Source: Botryosphaeria dothidea (taxonomy: Eukaryota; Ascomycota; Dothideomycetes; Botryosphaeriales; Botryosphaeriaceae). From it: DNA of 64,000 nt. Below, piece by piece: positions 33,428 to 44,700 of this stretch. Each line of letters opens with the position of its first letter. Position 1 is the first letter of the stretch. The notes below the pieces were generated by a model that saw only the letters and a list, made by a program, of their open reading frames with translations, was not told the DNA's origin and ran no database searches. Made by a program: the position numbers and the translations under genes. The stretch is taken from assembly GCA_011503125.2 (NCBI GenBank), contig WWBZ02000022.1, forward strand, positions 806,001 through 870,000, read 5' to 3'.

Positions 33428-35701
33428 TCACCCGCCCCACCCCCCACCCCTCACCAACCCGCCCAGCCTCCCCACGCCCTTCAAAACCCACCCCACCGGC
33501 CACAGCACCACCACCAGCGCCCGCCCCACCGCGTTCAACAGGTACCAGCCCGCTACCACCGCCCACACGATGCCCACGCACTGCACCATGCGCACCAGCG
33601 CTTTCTTGGACACGCTGATGCGGATGAGCGGGGGCTGCTGTTGCCTCTCATCCGCATCCGCTTCCGCCCTCTCAGCGGTGGTTGATGCGGGCGGCGGCGG
33701 CGGGGCGGTCGCTTTGGCGTTGGCGGCGGCGACGGCGGCGGCCCAGGCGGCGTGGCGGGCTGCGAGGGCGGAGAGGGTTGTTGTTGCTGTTTTGGGCGGC
33801 TCCGGGGGCGCGGTGGAGGATGGTTTTGTCGCGGGCGTGGTGGTGGTGTTGGCTGTGTGTTTGGAAGTTGTGGTTTTGGAGGTGTTGGCTGGTCCCGCCG
33901 CCGCCGGCTTCGTCGAGGGTTTGGGCATCGTCGTTTTGGTCGTGGTAGTTGGTATCTTTGGGGGAACGGCAGGGGGCTTGGCCTCCTTTTTCTGCTCGGT
34001 ACTGCTGCTGCTGCTCTTGGTCTTTGGTTTCGACTTCGACTCGGCGGTTGGTGGCTTTGTGAGCTTGCGAGCGGTCTTGGGCTTGTCGGTTGCCTGCTTC
34101 GCGGTGGATGCCTGCGTCTTGGTCTTCTGAGAGGGCTTGACGACGGTCGGTTCCGGTTCTGGCTGCTTCCGTTCCTGCCGCGTCTGCCCCAGATCTCTCT
34201 CCAGATTCTGCGCTTGTTTTTGCACCTGCTCCTGTTTTCGTCCCACCACCTGTTCTTCCTCCTTTTGCTCCACCTTCCTCGCCCCAGTCGTGACGACAAT
34301 CCGCTGCACGCCCGTCCCATTCAACCGCGTGTGCGCGCGCACGGTCGGCGTCTCATACGACGGCCGTATCGGATGTCGCCTGAACGTCGCCGACGAAGCC
34401 GTGGCACGCGTCTGCGTCGCGTGGCTGTTCGTCACCGCCGGCGGGGGCGACTGCACCCTCTCCGGCGCATGCCGCCACTCCCCCCGATGAACCGGTCGTC
34501 CAGCCTCGTAGCGATGCGGCGGCGGAGGCGGCGGCGTCGGATCCTGACGTACGGGAGGGGGCGAGTACACTGCGGGCGGCGGCCGCATGATGTCGTCCGG
34601 CACGAAGGGCGTAGCCGCCGCTGCGTTCTGCTGCGCGACGGGCTTGCGCGGTATGGAGCACACGCGCCGTCGAATTGGCTGGGCTGCCGCTGCTGCTGCT
34701 CTGTCTGGCCGCGGCCCTTGGACTTGCTGCTGTCGCGGCTGCACGCAGAACGCCTCGCGCGAGGAGTCCGAGCCGTACGACCTGGCGCGCGCCAGTGTTG
34801 GCACCTCGATCTGGCTCTTTGGCTGCGAGCGCATCACCCGCAGACCAGCCGGCTCCGGGCGCTGGGGTGCTGGTGCGCAGATGGGCGGCCCGTCGCCGGG
34901 CGTGAGGGGACCGGCGGGCAGCTCGAAGACTCTGCGGCTCTCGCTCTCCACCCATGTGCTTATCGCGTCGGTCCCCACGTTGGTCACTGTCTTTGGGGGA
35001 GGAGTGATCAAGAGGGCGCCCGGCATCCGCAGGTGATCGGGATCGAACGCAGCATAGTGTGTAGGATGAGGCTGCGACTGTAGGGGGTGTGTCGCGCTTT
35101 CAAGAGCATCGGGTGGTTCTTCATCTTGTACAGAGACTTTCGGTGGTACGGGTGGTGGTATACTGCCATGCTCAGGGGGTGTTGGTGGACGGTCGTTCGA
35201 CGAGGTATTGAAAACGGCTCTGCCAATTGTCCGCCAGCGGGAGCGCTCCTTCGATTTTGTTTCCGCAGAGGTTGGAGGTACAGAAATGGCTGGTGCAGGC
35301 TCGCTGCGCTCAGAGACCAGGCTCAGCACACTGGGGCTCATTTCGCCTGTGTGCGGATTCGGATTTTTCACAGTGAGGAAGTCGTCCGTGTCGCGAATGC
35401 TCAGACCGGGTTTTCCGTGGGTAGGGTGCTCATATAGCTGAAGATCAGACCCGGACGAGGAAGATAGTGACCCGCTATCGTACCCGCTGTCGTCTTCTCG
35501 GGCGATGCGGCCCTCGGAGTTCGAACGGTGTAAGAGTTTCTGTCGCGCCCACTGGCGGAAACTTCTGCTACGGCAGGGGCCAGTGGAGTTGACGCTCTCC
35601 CCTCGCAAGGGAGGAGGGTCATGTCGGTGGCTGCGGTATGGTTGGCTGGGCGGCTCAGTCAGGAATGCGCCAGGCATTGAGGAATGTGGTGCCCACGTCA
35701 T
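33428..35701 (-). CDS. Proline/serine-rich hypothetical protein with C-terminal membrane segment
   Basis: One uninterrupted frame of 757 residues. Unrecognised. Most of it is disordered: a Ser/Arg-rich N-terminus with DDSGYDSGSLSSSSGSD, poly-Pro tracts, an Ala/Gln-rich part, and a Lys/Thr/Pro-rich repeat region (about residues 500-660). The last 65 residues contain one or two hydrophobic helices (VQCVGIVWAVVAGWYLL and ALVVVLWPVGWVL), suggesting a tail-anchored or hairpin membrane protein with a cytosolic disordered domain. The open frame in high-GC sequence also creates long false frames on the other strand, so the coding strand is chosen from the plausible start, the terminal membrane helix and the S/P/T-rich composition typical of fungal proteins. 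Confidence 0.65.
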   Translation of the reverse strand: MTWAPHSSMPGAFLTEPPSQPYRSHRHDPPPLRGESVNSTGPCRSRSFRQWARQKLLHRSNSEGRIAREDDSGYDSGSLSSSSGSDLQLYEHPTHGKPGLSIRDTDDFLTVKNPNPHTGEMSPSVLSLVSERSEPAPAISVPPTSAETKSKERSRWRTIGRAVFNTSSNDRPPTPPEHGSIPPPVPPKVSVQDEEPPDALESATHPLQSQPHPTHYAAFDPDHLRMPGALLITPPPKTVTNVGTDAISTWVESESRRVFELPAGPLTPGDGPPICAPAPQRPEPAGLRVMRSQPKSQIEVPTLARARSYGSDSSREAFCVQPRQQQVQGPRPDRAAAAAAQPIRRRVCSIPRKPVAQQNAAAATPFVPDDIMRPPPAVYSPPPVRQDPTPPPPPPHRYEAGRPVHRGEWRHAPERVQSPPPAVTNSHATQTRATASSATFRRHPIRPSYETPTVRAHTRLNGTGVQRIVVTTGARKVEQKEEEQVVGRKQEQVQKQAQNLERDLGQTRQERKQPEPEPTVVKPSQKTKTQASTAKQATDKPKTARKLTKPPTAESKSKPKTKSSSSSTEQKKEAKPPAVPPKIPTTTTKTTMPKPSTKPAAAGPANTSKTTTSKHTANTTTTPATKPSSTAPPEPPKTATTTLSALAARHAAWAAAVAAANAKATAPPPPPASTTAERAEADADERQQQPPLIRISVSKKALVRMVQCVGIVWAVVAGWYLLNAVGRALVVVLWPVGWVLKGVGRLGGLVRGGGWGG

Positions 35702-36747
35702 GGTGTGATGTGAACCCGGGGAGGTGCCAGAAACGAATGTGGCAGAGGTCCCTGTGATACCTCGAGAAATAATCAGTCGTATAGTGTGCGTGTGCCAGAC
35801 GAAGTCGTGCTGTTAACGCTGGAGCAGATGAGTTATAACGACGGTTGAGACCTGAATATCGGCCTCTCTACGTCACGACCCACACCAAAGTGATAGTGAC
35901 TTTGGCCGGGTAGGCCGAACGAAATAACTCGCGTCCTCCATCATTATCCTTGGTTCAGGTGTTGATGGACGGCCGGTAGCCCCGGTGCCTTCTCGTGCTT
36001 TTGACTATGCCGGAGCCGGCAGGGACTGGCGGTTTTGGCCAAATCACCGTCGAATTCGGTGTGAACAATGATGGAGAGGCCAGAGAAGTGCAGATCCGCA
36101 TGCAGAACAACAGCGACGAGAAACTGCCCAAGTCCGAAAGATCTCATCGGGAGTGGTAGTGGCGACATGTTGGTTGAAGCTAAGCCGTCTTGGTCAGCGC
36201 TCATGATAAAGACAGACCAGCTCTTGATGACCGGATGCGACCGACTACCAGGCTCTTTGTGCAGCCTGTGTGTTTCGTGCGAAGAAAACTCACGCACTAT
36301 GTTTCCAGGCCCAAAAGCGTTGCAGTTCCAATCGCAAATGCGCACAGTGAGTTCTAGACAAAAGATACTATTAGTGTTCGAAACCGCTACGTCTCAACGA
36401 ACGCTGCGACTCCTTATTTCTACTTGCGCGCTTTCGCAGTATTCTTGAGGGCGAAATCGCAGAGGAGCCGAGGACATTCATCTCGATAGAGTCTTTTTTA
36501 TTCCACTTCGGCATACTATTTGCTTTTTCGATGACGGACCGGAAACTGAAGAATTTCCCACGTACTGATTGCGATTCCAAGACCACCTCGACAAGTAGCC
36601 GTAAACCCCGGCTTTTGATCTTTAACCCTGCCCTCAATCTTTTGTGAGAGTGGTATATGGCGCACAAACACCTTTCCTTAACCAACGCCTTGACGCCGTC
36701 GCTGTACCGCCCGTCCCATTACTTTCTGTCAGGCCTCAAATGTCCGC
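35702..36747. other. Intergenic region with a 50-residue ORF
   Basis: 1046 bases. Apart from a possible short ORF at 36007-36159 (separate entry), I see no coding features. Overlapping frames near 35944-36448 on both strands are weak and unrecognised. Confidence 0.4.
36007..36159 (+). CDS. Possible micro-ORF, 50 residues
   Basis: An ATG at 36007 opens MPEPAGTGGFGQITVEFGV and continues with the charged EAREVQIRMQNNSDEKLP before a TAG at 36157. The amino-acid mix is protein-like (alternating hydrophobic residues then a polar helix) and unlike random translations nearby. No homologue comes to mind. It may be a real small gene, an upstream ORF or a relic. Confidence 0.22.
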   Translation: MPEPAGTGGFGQITVEFGVNNDGEAREVQIRMQNNSDEKLPKSERSHREW

Positions 36748-38076
36748 CTATCTGCCCGCTGGCAGGCCATCTTTTGTCCAGCCCTTGCCCCGCATGCTCA
36801 GCTCAATGGCATTCCAGATCTTTTCCACTTCTTCCCGATCTCTCCAACGACCTGTCGCGCCTTGGTGGGGAGTCCACTTGTCCACCTGAGCAGTCATGAC
36901 GCTGCGACCCCATCCTCTCACCGCCTCAGGGATCGTCTCTCCGCGCCAACCAACGTACACACCCATCGCGTGGCTAAAGAGCTCGGCCGGCTGCGTCCAT
37001 TTATATGACTTGAACTGCCATGTCTGACCCGTTGTGAAGACGGCGACAACGCGCTGCCAGTAATCGGGCTTAAATTGCTCGGGAGTATCGACGAGAATGA
37101 AGCGCATTGGTCTGGACGGATCGATACTGGGCAAGGTTCGAGTGAGATGCAGAAGGTTGGGGCCAGCACCCGCCGAGTCTGCAGGAGTGTAGATGCCGCC
37201 ATCAAGGAAGGACTTGACGTTCGACATGCGCAATAATGACGAGGCGGACGGCGAGAGCAGGATGATGGGTTCGGGGCGGCGGCCTGGCTTCTTGAGGTTC
37301 GAGACGAGGGCCGGGTTCGAGACGTTGTTCAGAGGGTTCGGCACAGCAGACGCGCCTGAACGCTTGCCGTGGCCAAGGAGAGCGGCCGCATGCTTGCGCA
37401 CATGCGAAAAGTCCTGGTAATGAAGAAGTCAGTGATATGGTGGTTCCATGATATGCACGGCAATACCCACGGTAGGCTTGATGCCGCGCAGCACGCTGTT
37501 CCTGTCACCCATACGCCTCTCGCCATTGTAGATTTCTAGAAGACGCGGATCCGGCTGGTTCTTGCCCGTCTTTGGTGCTCCACTGGGAACGGTCGAGATG
37601 CCTCCGACTGTGCCAGCAGCAATATTCGCAGAGCTTGCGGCTGCCGATGCTTCTGAGGGAAGTGGCTTGATGTTCTCGCTCTCGTCAGAGCCGCCTTCCA
37701 GCCATGTGATGAGGTCGAGCTTTTCGGCGAAGACCAAGTTCTTCACGGTGCCACCTGCACCGCCGGGGGCGACCAAATCATCGTTCAGGCGCTGTACGGA
37801 GGTGATGTACTCGGGAACGGGAGCGTCCTTCTTCAGCCAGGTGAAATACACGCTGCGCAGGTCGATGGGCTGGCCACCCGAGAGGAAACGAGTCGGAGTA
37901 TTCAGAGGTATGGCGCGGTGCTGTCCGTCCTCGTGGTTGAACTGCAGGTAGGTCGCCTTTGCGAGGTTCTGTTCGACATCTTGGGCATGCGAAGCGTCGG
38001 CGCTCGTGGTGGGGATCGGGGGCTTGCTGGTAGTAATTGCATTGCGCAAGTTGAGTAGAGGATCACTCTCGGCCAT
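36748..38076 (-). CDS. CDC73: Cdc73/parafibromin, Paf1 complex subunit
   Basis: Two exons, 38076-37471 and 37413-36748, give 423 residues; the intron is GTGGGT...TACCAG. The N-terminal half has LLNLRNAI, PIDLRSVYFTWLKKD and RLLEIYNGERRMGDRNSVLRG-type sequence. The C-terminal Ras-like RNA-polymerase-II accessory domain begins near residue 245 with EPIILLSPSASSLLRM and includes MRFILVDTPEQFKPDYW, VVAVFTTGQTWQFK and GVYVGWRGE. Cdc73 works in the Paf1 complex during transcription elongation, linking Pol II to histone H2B ubiquitination and H3K4 methylation. The start at MAESDPLLNLRN is preferred over an in-frame ATG at 38226, which would add 50 Pro/Arg-rich residues. Confidence 0.93.
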
Positions 38077-38663
38077 TGTTGCGGTGTGCGACGGTGATGG
38101 CTCGAGGAGAGGTCGGGGGAGAGGTGGAAGTGGAGGCGGGAGATGCGGTCGTGGAGCTTGACGTGAAGCAAACGCGCCGGACCAGATCGCCCGAGCTTGC
38201 ACCGCGCGTGCCCGATTCAGGACCACCCGCTACTTACCCGGCGTTGCCTATCGTTCACACCCGTGACATGCGTTCTGGTTTGTACATATTGGGATCTCTA
38301 TCTTCTCCTCCCCCGTGTCTTCTTGCGTGAAGCAAAATTGGAGCAAGTTCATCATGCTCTTCGTTTCGTACTCTCGCCGTCCTCCAATATCTTCTTCAGC
38401 AGATCCATATCCTGGTTTGACATGCTGTTTGTTCGTGTCTGCGTTGAGAAATCTTCGTCCAACCTGAGTCACTGTAGTGCCCTGCTCCGTCGCTTGGCTT
38501 CCCTTCACCGCTCCCTTGAGATTCTAATAGGCTGTTGATGGAATGGCACAGAGTTTCGTCGATATGTCTTTGCTTCAGCAACCATCTCCTGAAATTTCGC
38601 TCCACGTTTTTGAACTTGTTTGTGCTCCTCCTGCACAAGAGCTTCGCTTCACTCCCGAGTATT
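38077..38663. other. Intergenic region CDC73 promoter / transferase 3' flank
   Basis: 587 bases between two tandem minus-strand genes. Several short frames are present but none is recognisable. Confidence 0.45.
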
Positions 38664-39401
38664 TCACTCGTCTTGCGGGAGAGCCAAGCAAGCAGCGGTA
38701 GCATATTCGCCGTCGTGAGAAATACTCAGCCTTGCCACCTGACCATCGCATTGCTCCAATCCGGGATTGACGTCAGGATGGCTTTCCAAATCAGTCAAGT
38801 CTATCTCGGTAGAGATTGAAAGGCTGAAACCATAGTGTTGATTCAAATAGAGGCGTTGGACCTGGGTCAAGGTAGGTGACTTGTCGAGCACGATGGCATA
38901 GGGCTGCCTTCCCTCAGTGGCTACCAGGACATCTTTCAGGAGAAGCCGCCGAGGGTGCACAGCTTTGATAACCGCTTCTTTAGCGGCGAAACTACACAAG
39001 GCGCTTAATTTCGCTATATCACACCGTCACACTGGCGCTGCTTACCGGCCAGCAAGGTAAGTGACGGCACTGGAGACGATGGCGGGATCGTGATCGGTGG
39101 TTGGCTTGTGCAATAAGCTTTCATAGCGGCCATTGAACCAGAGGATCTCGCGGAAAGAAAAGATGCGCGCTAAGAAAGGGTGGAGCCGCGGCAACGACGA
39201 AGAAGCAGGGGAGGCGGAGGCGGAGGCGAGAGTCTTTGGGCTCTGCAGAAGGAGTTTGATGCGGCTGATGCGGCAGATGTCGATGCCAATGTTGAAAGGG
39301 ACCTGCAAGGCTCGCGGAGGCATGGCCAGGAGGTCAAGCAGGACCATTGGAGGGCGCGTGTGGGAGAGGAGTGGACGGGACGCGGTCCGGAAAATCCACA
39401 C
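38664..39401 (-). CDS. Holo-ACP synthase, mitochondrial phosphopantetheinyl transferase (PptB/Ppt2-like)
   Basis: Two exons, 39401-39046 and 38991-38664, give 227 residues; the intron is GTAAGC...GTGTAG. AcpS-family signatures are seen: the magnesium/CoA-binding FNIGIDICRISRI near residue 37, and, rebuilt at the junction, YLAGR+FAAKEAVIKAVHPRRL. The C-terminal half carries ISISHDGEYATAACLA, the terminal conserved strand. The enzyme attaches 4'-phosphopantetheine to mitochondrial acyl carrier protein. The Arg-rich N-terminus (IFRTASRPLLSHTR) would serve as a mitochondrial presequence. A Ser/Ala-rich insert of about 30 residues lies between the two motifs, making it longer than bacterial AcpS, as is common in fungi. 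Confidence 0.88.
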
Positions 39402-39981
39402 CGCGTAGGGCTGATCCTCCCGCTTTGGCTGAGCTAAACCAGGCTCTCAAACAGTCGCCCGCCTCCCCCCGGCCGAGCCATTGATGCCCAACGAGCGCGG
39501 GTTCAGCTACAAAAAGTACCCAGGTCGACGCCCTGCGGAAGGGAGTGCAAGTCTTCCGCCAACAATCGCGCGGGGAGCTCAGCTGAGAGCACAATGCAAG
39601 CTGAGGCGCCCCACCCCACGGCCGCCCTGAAGCACAGCCCCCGCAGTGTCACGTCTCCCACCTCTGCCAGCGCTGCCGCGTAGCTTGGCTGGGGATTGGC
39701 TGCACTGCCACGAGAGCAGCTGGTTGGACACGCTTCGTCCCTTCGACTCGGCGACTGACGCGTGCGCCGGCGGCGGCCATGTTTAAAGGCGCAGCCATGA
39801 CGCAACCCGCCTTCTGATCTCCGCCCAGAAGGCCCGGAACCGGTCACGCCTGCGGCTTGCGGACAGCTTGACGCCTGCATCACTTGCATCAACGCCGCAG
39901 GGTTCGCTCGTATTTGTACAACCTTCGTCGCCGACAAGCTTCGTCGCTCCTCCTCCCCGAAACTCTATCCAAACCAGCATC
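39402..39981. promoter_or_regulatory. Divergent promoter region PptB-like / GH43
   Basis: 580 bases, GC-rich, between two divergent genes. No named site found; the 60 bases before the GH43 ATG are C/T-rich. Confidence 0.35.
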
Positions 39982-41399
39982 ATGACTTACAACAACTCGC
40001 TCATCACCTGCACACCCCATGCCACTCCCGACCCCTTCGTCACCCACGCCAATGGCAAGTTCTACTTGGTATGCAACGCCCCGCACTCGACTGAGGGGGA
40101 GGGCTCCTCTGACCACTCTGCTTCTCACTAACACACACACTCAGACCTTCACGGCCGGTGACCGCGTCGAGGTCTGGTGCTCTGACAACGTACTCAGCTT
40201 CCACAATGCCTCTAAGCATGTCATCTGGTAGGTGGGCATTTTCTTCTTCTTTCATTGCTCGCGTCCATCAAGTTTGTCTCACTCCGTCTTGATCTGTTCC
40301 TCCTTTCTATCTATTTCCTTGCAGCCTCGAGCGTGACCCACCCACGCTCTCAGTCATGCCGTTCTTCGCTTTTCTGAAATTTTCCCATGCTAATGCCCAC
40401 CAGGAAGCCTCCGCCAGGCACCGAGTACTCCGGCGGCATCTGGGCTCCCGAGATCCACGTCATTGACGGCCGCTGGTACTGTTATGTCGCCTGCGAGGAT
40501 CCCAAGCACGGCAACAAGTCTCACAGGGTACGTTTCTACCAATCTCGAAAGTCGAATCCATCCCCGCTAACCTTACGTAGATCTACGTCATCGGCGGTCC
40601 TCCCGGCAACACCGACCCCTGCCAGGGACAGTGGGAATTCCTGGGCCGCCTGCGCGGCCTACCGAACGACCAATGGGCCATTGACGGCACCGTGATCCAC
40701 CTCAACGGCCAAAAGTACTTCATCTACAGCGGCTGGCCCCTCGGCGAGGTCAACTCGGACAAGACGCAGGAGCTCTTCATCGTGCGCCTGCACAACGCCG
40801 TCGAGGCCGACGCCTCGCACCCGCCCGTCAAGATCTCGCACCCGGACTACCCGTGGGAGCGCAGCGGGCCCTCGGGCATCAACGAAGGCCCGCAGTACCT
40901 CGCCTCGCCCGACGGCTCGTGGATCGGCATCGCCTACAGCTGCGCCGGCTCGTGGACCAAGGACTACAAGATGAACACGATCCGCTACGCTGGCGGCGAC
41001 CCGCTGGACCCGCGCGCCTGGCGCAAGAGCGACAAGCCGCTCATCTGTACCCCCGACGGCGCCTCGGGCCCCTACGGCCCCGGCCACGGCAACTTCGTTC
41101 CCATCCGCGACGACGAAATCCTCGCTGTCTTCCACGCCACCGACAACCCCACCGACGGCTGGGAGAACCGCAAGGGCCGCTGCCAGCGCGTCAACTGGAC
41201 CCACCACGGCCCGGACATGGGCCACTGTGTCGGTCCCGTCTGCGGCAACATCGACGACTTCATGAAGGGCGGCCACGCCCAGGCTTGGAACGGTAACGGC
41301 AGCGGTGGTGGTCACGGCGGTGGCAGTATGGAGGACAAGCTGCACGGCTTCCTGAACAAGGCCAAGGGCAAGGTCGAGCAGAAGCTGAGGGAGTTGTAA
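39982..41399 (+). CDS. GH43-family beta-propeller glycosidase, no signal peptide
   Basis: Four exons, 39982-40068, 40145-40227, 40404-40527 and 40581-41399, give 370 residues. The three GH43 carboxylates are visible: base Asp17 in ATPDPFV, pKa-modulating Asp133 in WAIDGTVI, and acid Glu200 in SGINEGPQYLASPDG. Other propeller motifs: SGGIWAPEIHVIDGRWYCY, FIYSGWP, PYGPGHGNFVPI. GH43 enzymes act on arabinose/xylose-containing polysaccharides. There is no signal peptide, so this one may be intracellular or secreted unconventionally. After the catalytic domain comes a Gly/His/Asn linker and a lysine/glutamate-rich amphipathic tail (MEDKLHGFLNKAKGKVEQKL), an unusual ending. Confidence 0.9.
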
Positions 41400-41751
41400 A
41401 CCGGAGCTGATCCTGTTTTTAGTAAAAGCGAGTCTCTCAAGGGTCGCTCTTTCTCTTCTTCAAAAGCTTGTATGAGAGTATATAAATTTGAAACTGAGAC
41501 CGGCATCGGCTGATGCGGCTCCACTGTAACGAGTTATAGAAACAAGAATAACGAGGAATGGCAATATGCAATATCTATCAAGAGTCGACAGAAACCCATA
41601 CGTTTAGATCAAGTGCCATGTGATGAAAAAAGCAACATCCGCTATGAGATTATTGATAAATGCTTTTCTGATGCCTATCCCGTGCCTTTCATGAATCGAC
41701 GATATGATACCAGAAAGAAGTTAAGAGAAAAAAGGGCGTGTTCGAAACTCT
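41400..41751. other. Convergent intergenic region GH43 / MCD4
   Basis: 352 bases, A/T-rich, of 3' flanks. No gene. Confidence 0.55.
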
Positions 41752-44700
41752 CTAAGTGCTATCCGCGGCACCGATAGTCGTCCCATTAACGACACCATTG
41801 ACTGCTTCCTCCACAACCACGGTCCCATTCGCCACGCCATCCCTCAGCTTCTCCACAACGCCATTCGCCACCCCCTTCGCCCCGCTCACCACATCGCCAA
41901 ACTCGACCCCGCTCACAAACACCTCGCTCACGCCCTCCAGCGCCGCCACAAACACGCACAGCCCGCTCGCGATGCAAAAGTGGCTGATGCTCGTCCCGAT
42001 GTCCAGCCACGACCCCTCGTCCCTGACCATCCAGAAGAAGCTCACCGTCATGACGTCGCCGACGGCCATGACGACCATGAACAGCGCCGAGGGAGCGACG
42101 CCGAGGCGGCGGTTGAGGATGCCGAGGTTGGCCGAGAGCACGGCGAAGGGGACGAGGATCTTGAACATGAGCAGGGCGCCCTGCGAGAAGGGGTCGAAGA
42201 CGGGGATGAGGCGGGCGACGGCGTCGAGGGAGAAGGACGAGATGGAGGCGATGTTGCCCGTGCTGAAGAAGGCGGACTGGAGTAGGAAAAAGGTGAAGAG
42301 CGCGGTGCGGACGTCGGCGAGCGTGAGCGAGCGGTAGTCGCCGGTGCGCAGGCTGTCGAGGCGGGTTTGCGCCGAGGCGAGGGCGGGGGCGAGGGGGTTG
42401 AGCTCGCTGGTGGGCGATTGCAGTGCTGCGGGGGAGGAGGCAGCGCCGTTGGCGTTCTTGGCGGTGGTGTGGTGGGAGATGCGGTGCTCCAGGCGCACCC
42501 AGGTGACGAGGGTCATGCAGAAGGCGAAGTAGAAGAGGCCTTCGTAGGAGATGGTGAGGATGATGAAGATGGGCGAGAAGGTCAGGAAGATGACCACCAA
42601 GCGGTGGATGTAATGATTGTTTGGCGCTAAACCGTGGAGGAATGGCACTATCAGGGACGCAACTGGAGGATGTCAGTCAAAGTTCTGCTTACTTGCAATT
42701 GATTCAACTTACCAAGGACAACCCAACCCACGACCTGACTGCCCAAAGGCAAGCCCTTTCTAGCTTGTAAAGAAGCAACGCTTGACTTTGTTACGAGCAT
42801 AGCCAGGGCAATGAGGCCGACCTGAGTCCCCAGAATCGTCCTTGACAGCGCGTCGGCTTTTGGAGATGCAAGGCCCTTCTTCGTAGCGGATGACTGCGCG
42901 ATGATGCTTTTTTCGAAAACAATATACAGCGCGCCAACGGTAAACATGAGGAAGCCACCGATAAGGCTGTGTTGTGTTAGAGAGCCGATAGACAATATCT
43001 CGAGAGAATGCGAAACTCACATCAAATTTAGATCCTCGACCTTATTGGGATGCAAAAGTGTGAAGACACTCATCATACAGCAAGACAGGACCCATGTTGC
43101 CACAACCAGCAAGTTTTGCTTGATGAATCCCATACCGTAGAAAAACGGCCAGAAAGTAGCCAGAACATAGCTGATGGTAAAGACCTCTCTGTAAAAATAG
43201 CTTTGGACCTATGCACTATTAGTCGAGACATTTTTATGGAGCTATACACACTGATAAAGCTGCCACTCACAATTGCTTCCAGTAATCCGATCGACGCCAG
43301 GAACTTGACGACCAGCCCGAACTTATCCCCAGGCGTCTTAACGTGCTCGAACAGCACATCCTTGCCCGTCTTCAACACCGCTCTCCTTGCATACACTTCT
43401 TCCCAAAACATAACCGGGAAGACGGCGTAACAGTAGTACGTCCATCTCGACCGCTGCGCCAACAGTACCGAGAAAAGCGCAACTCCAATTGACGAAAAGA
43501 TGACCGTTGAGACTGTTTCACGTTTAGTCTCCGTTTTCCCGTGCAAGACGTGCAGATCAATGACCGTGGTGATGGCGAACGCCATCCAGCCCAGATAGCC
43601 CAGCGTCACAAGGGCACGCAGGAATAGCCAGTCGTAAGTCTGCAGATACCTCAACCCTTCCAGACCTAGCTTAATGAGCTCCGTGCACTGCTCAATGGCG
43701 TCGTCGGCGCGGCCGCTGTCAATGGACTCTCTGATTCGTGCTATGCGGTGCTCGACAGAGTTCTCCGCGCTGCCGCTGAAGGCAGAGAAGGGCCTATAGC
43801 GCAGTTCGGTGGACTTCTTCTGCTCCTCCTTGACGTGGTACATCTCGAGAATCTCCTTCGCGTTGACCAACAGCGCCTCAGCCTTCGTGGCGGCATCCGC
43901 ATTCAGATATGCCAGTGGCAGTTCTCCGACGGAGTTGACCGGGAAGGGGATGCCGACAAGGTAAGCCATGAGCGCCGCGATGTCGGCCTGCGCAACATCA
44001 TTCCGCTGGATATGGTTCAGGTTCCAGTCCAGGGAAAATCCGTCCTCGTGACCAGGAGCAATACCGTCCGTCGACTTGACCGGCGGCGCAACGCCCGAAC
44101 CCCAAGCAATCAGTGGGGTCCGGGTGTTGTCTGGGTGTCCATCACCGTGACTACCCCAGTCACTCATGCCGTGGTCCGCGGTGAAAACGAAGGCTGTCTT
44201 TCCGTCGCCGTAGAAATCCTCAATCAACTCCGTGATCTCCTTCACGCCCTGATCCACGACCTTGATATTATGCAGGTATTCCTTCGAGTACGGCCTGAAC
44301 GAATGGCCGTTCGTATCCAAGCCCAGCAGATGCAGAAAGAACACGTTCTTCCCCTGCTTCAGCTCCTGGTTCAGCGTCGCGTTCGTCTTTGCCTCGCGGA
44401 ACAGGCCCTTCACCCGCTCGAAAACCCAGGTGTCCAGATGCGTGGCGTCCTTGCTAAAGTCCTCGGCCTCGGCACCGTACATGTCGGCGTCGACGCGGCC
44501 GGGGACAGCGCCCTGCTCGAACATGGGAAGGATGTCGGGGCTACCCCAGCTCCACGTATGCTGGCTGCGGTTGAAAACGCTGTCGAAGTTGACCGGGTTC
44601 AGCTTCCACCCCGTCGTCACCGCCGACACGTCCTCGTACAGGCCCGCGATCAGCGCGACGTGGCCCGGCCGCGACTCAGTCGGCACGCGTGTGTGAGAGA

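Noticed and set aside
33752..35083. 443-codon plus-strand ORF
   Set aside because: Antisense to the proline-rich gene; its Trp/Cys/Arg/Gly-rich translation is the mirror of Pro/Ala/Thr codons.
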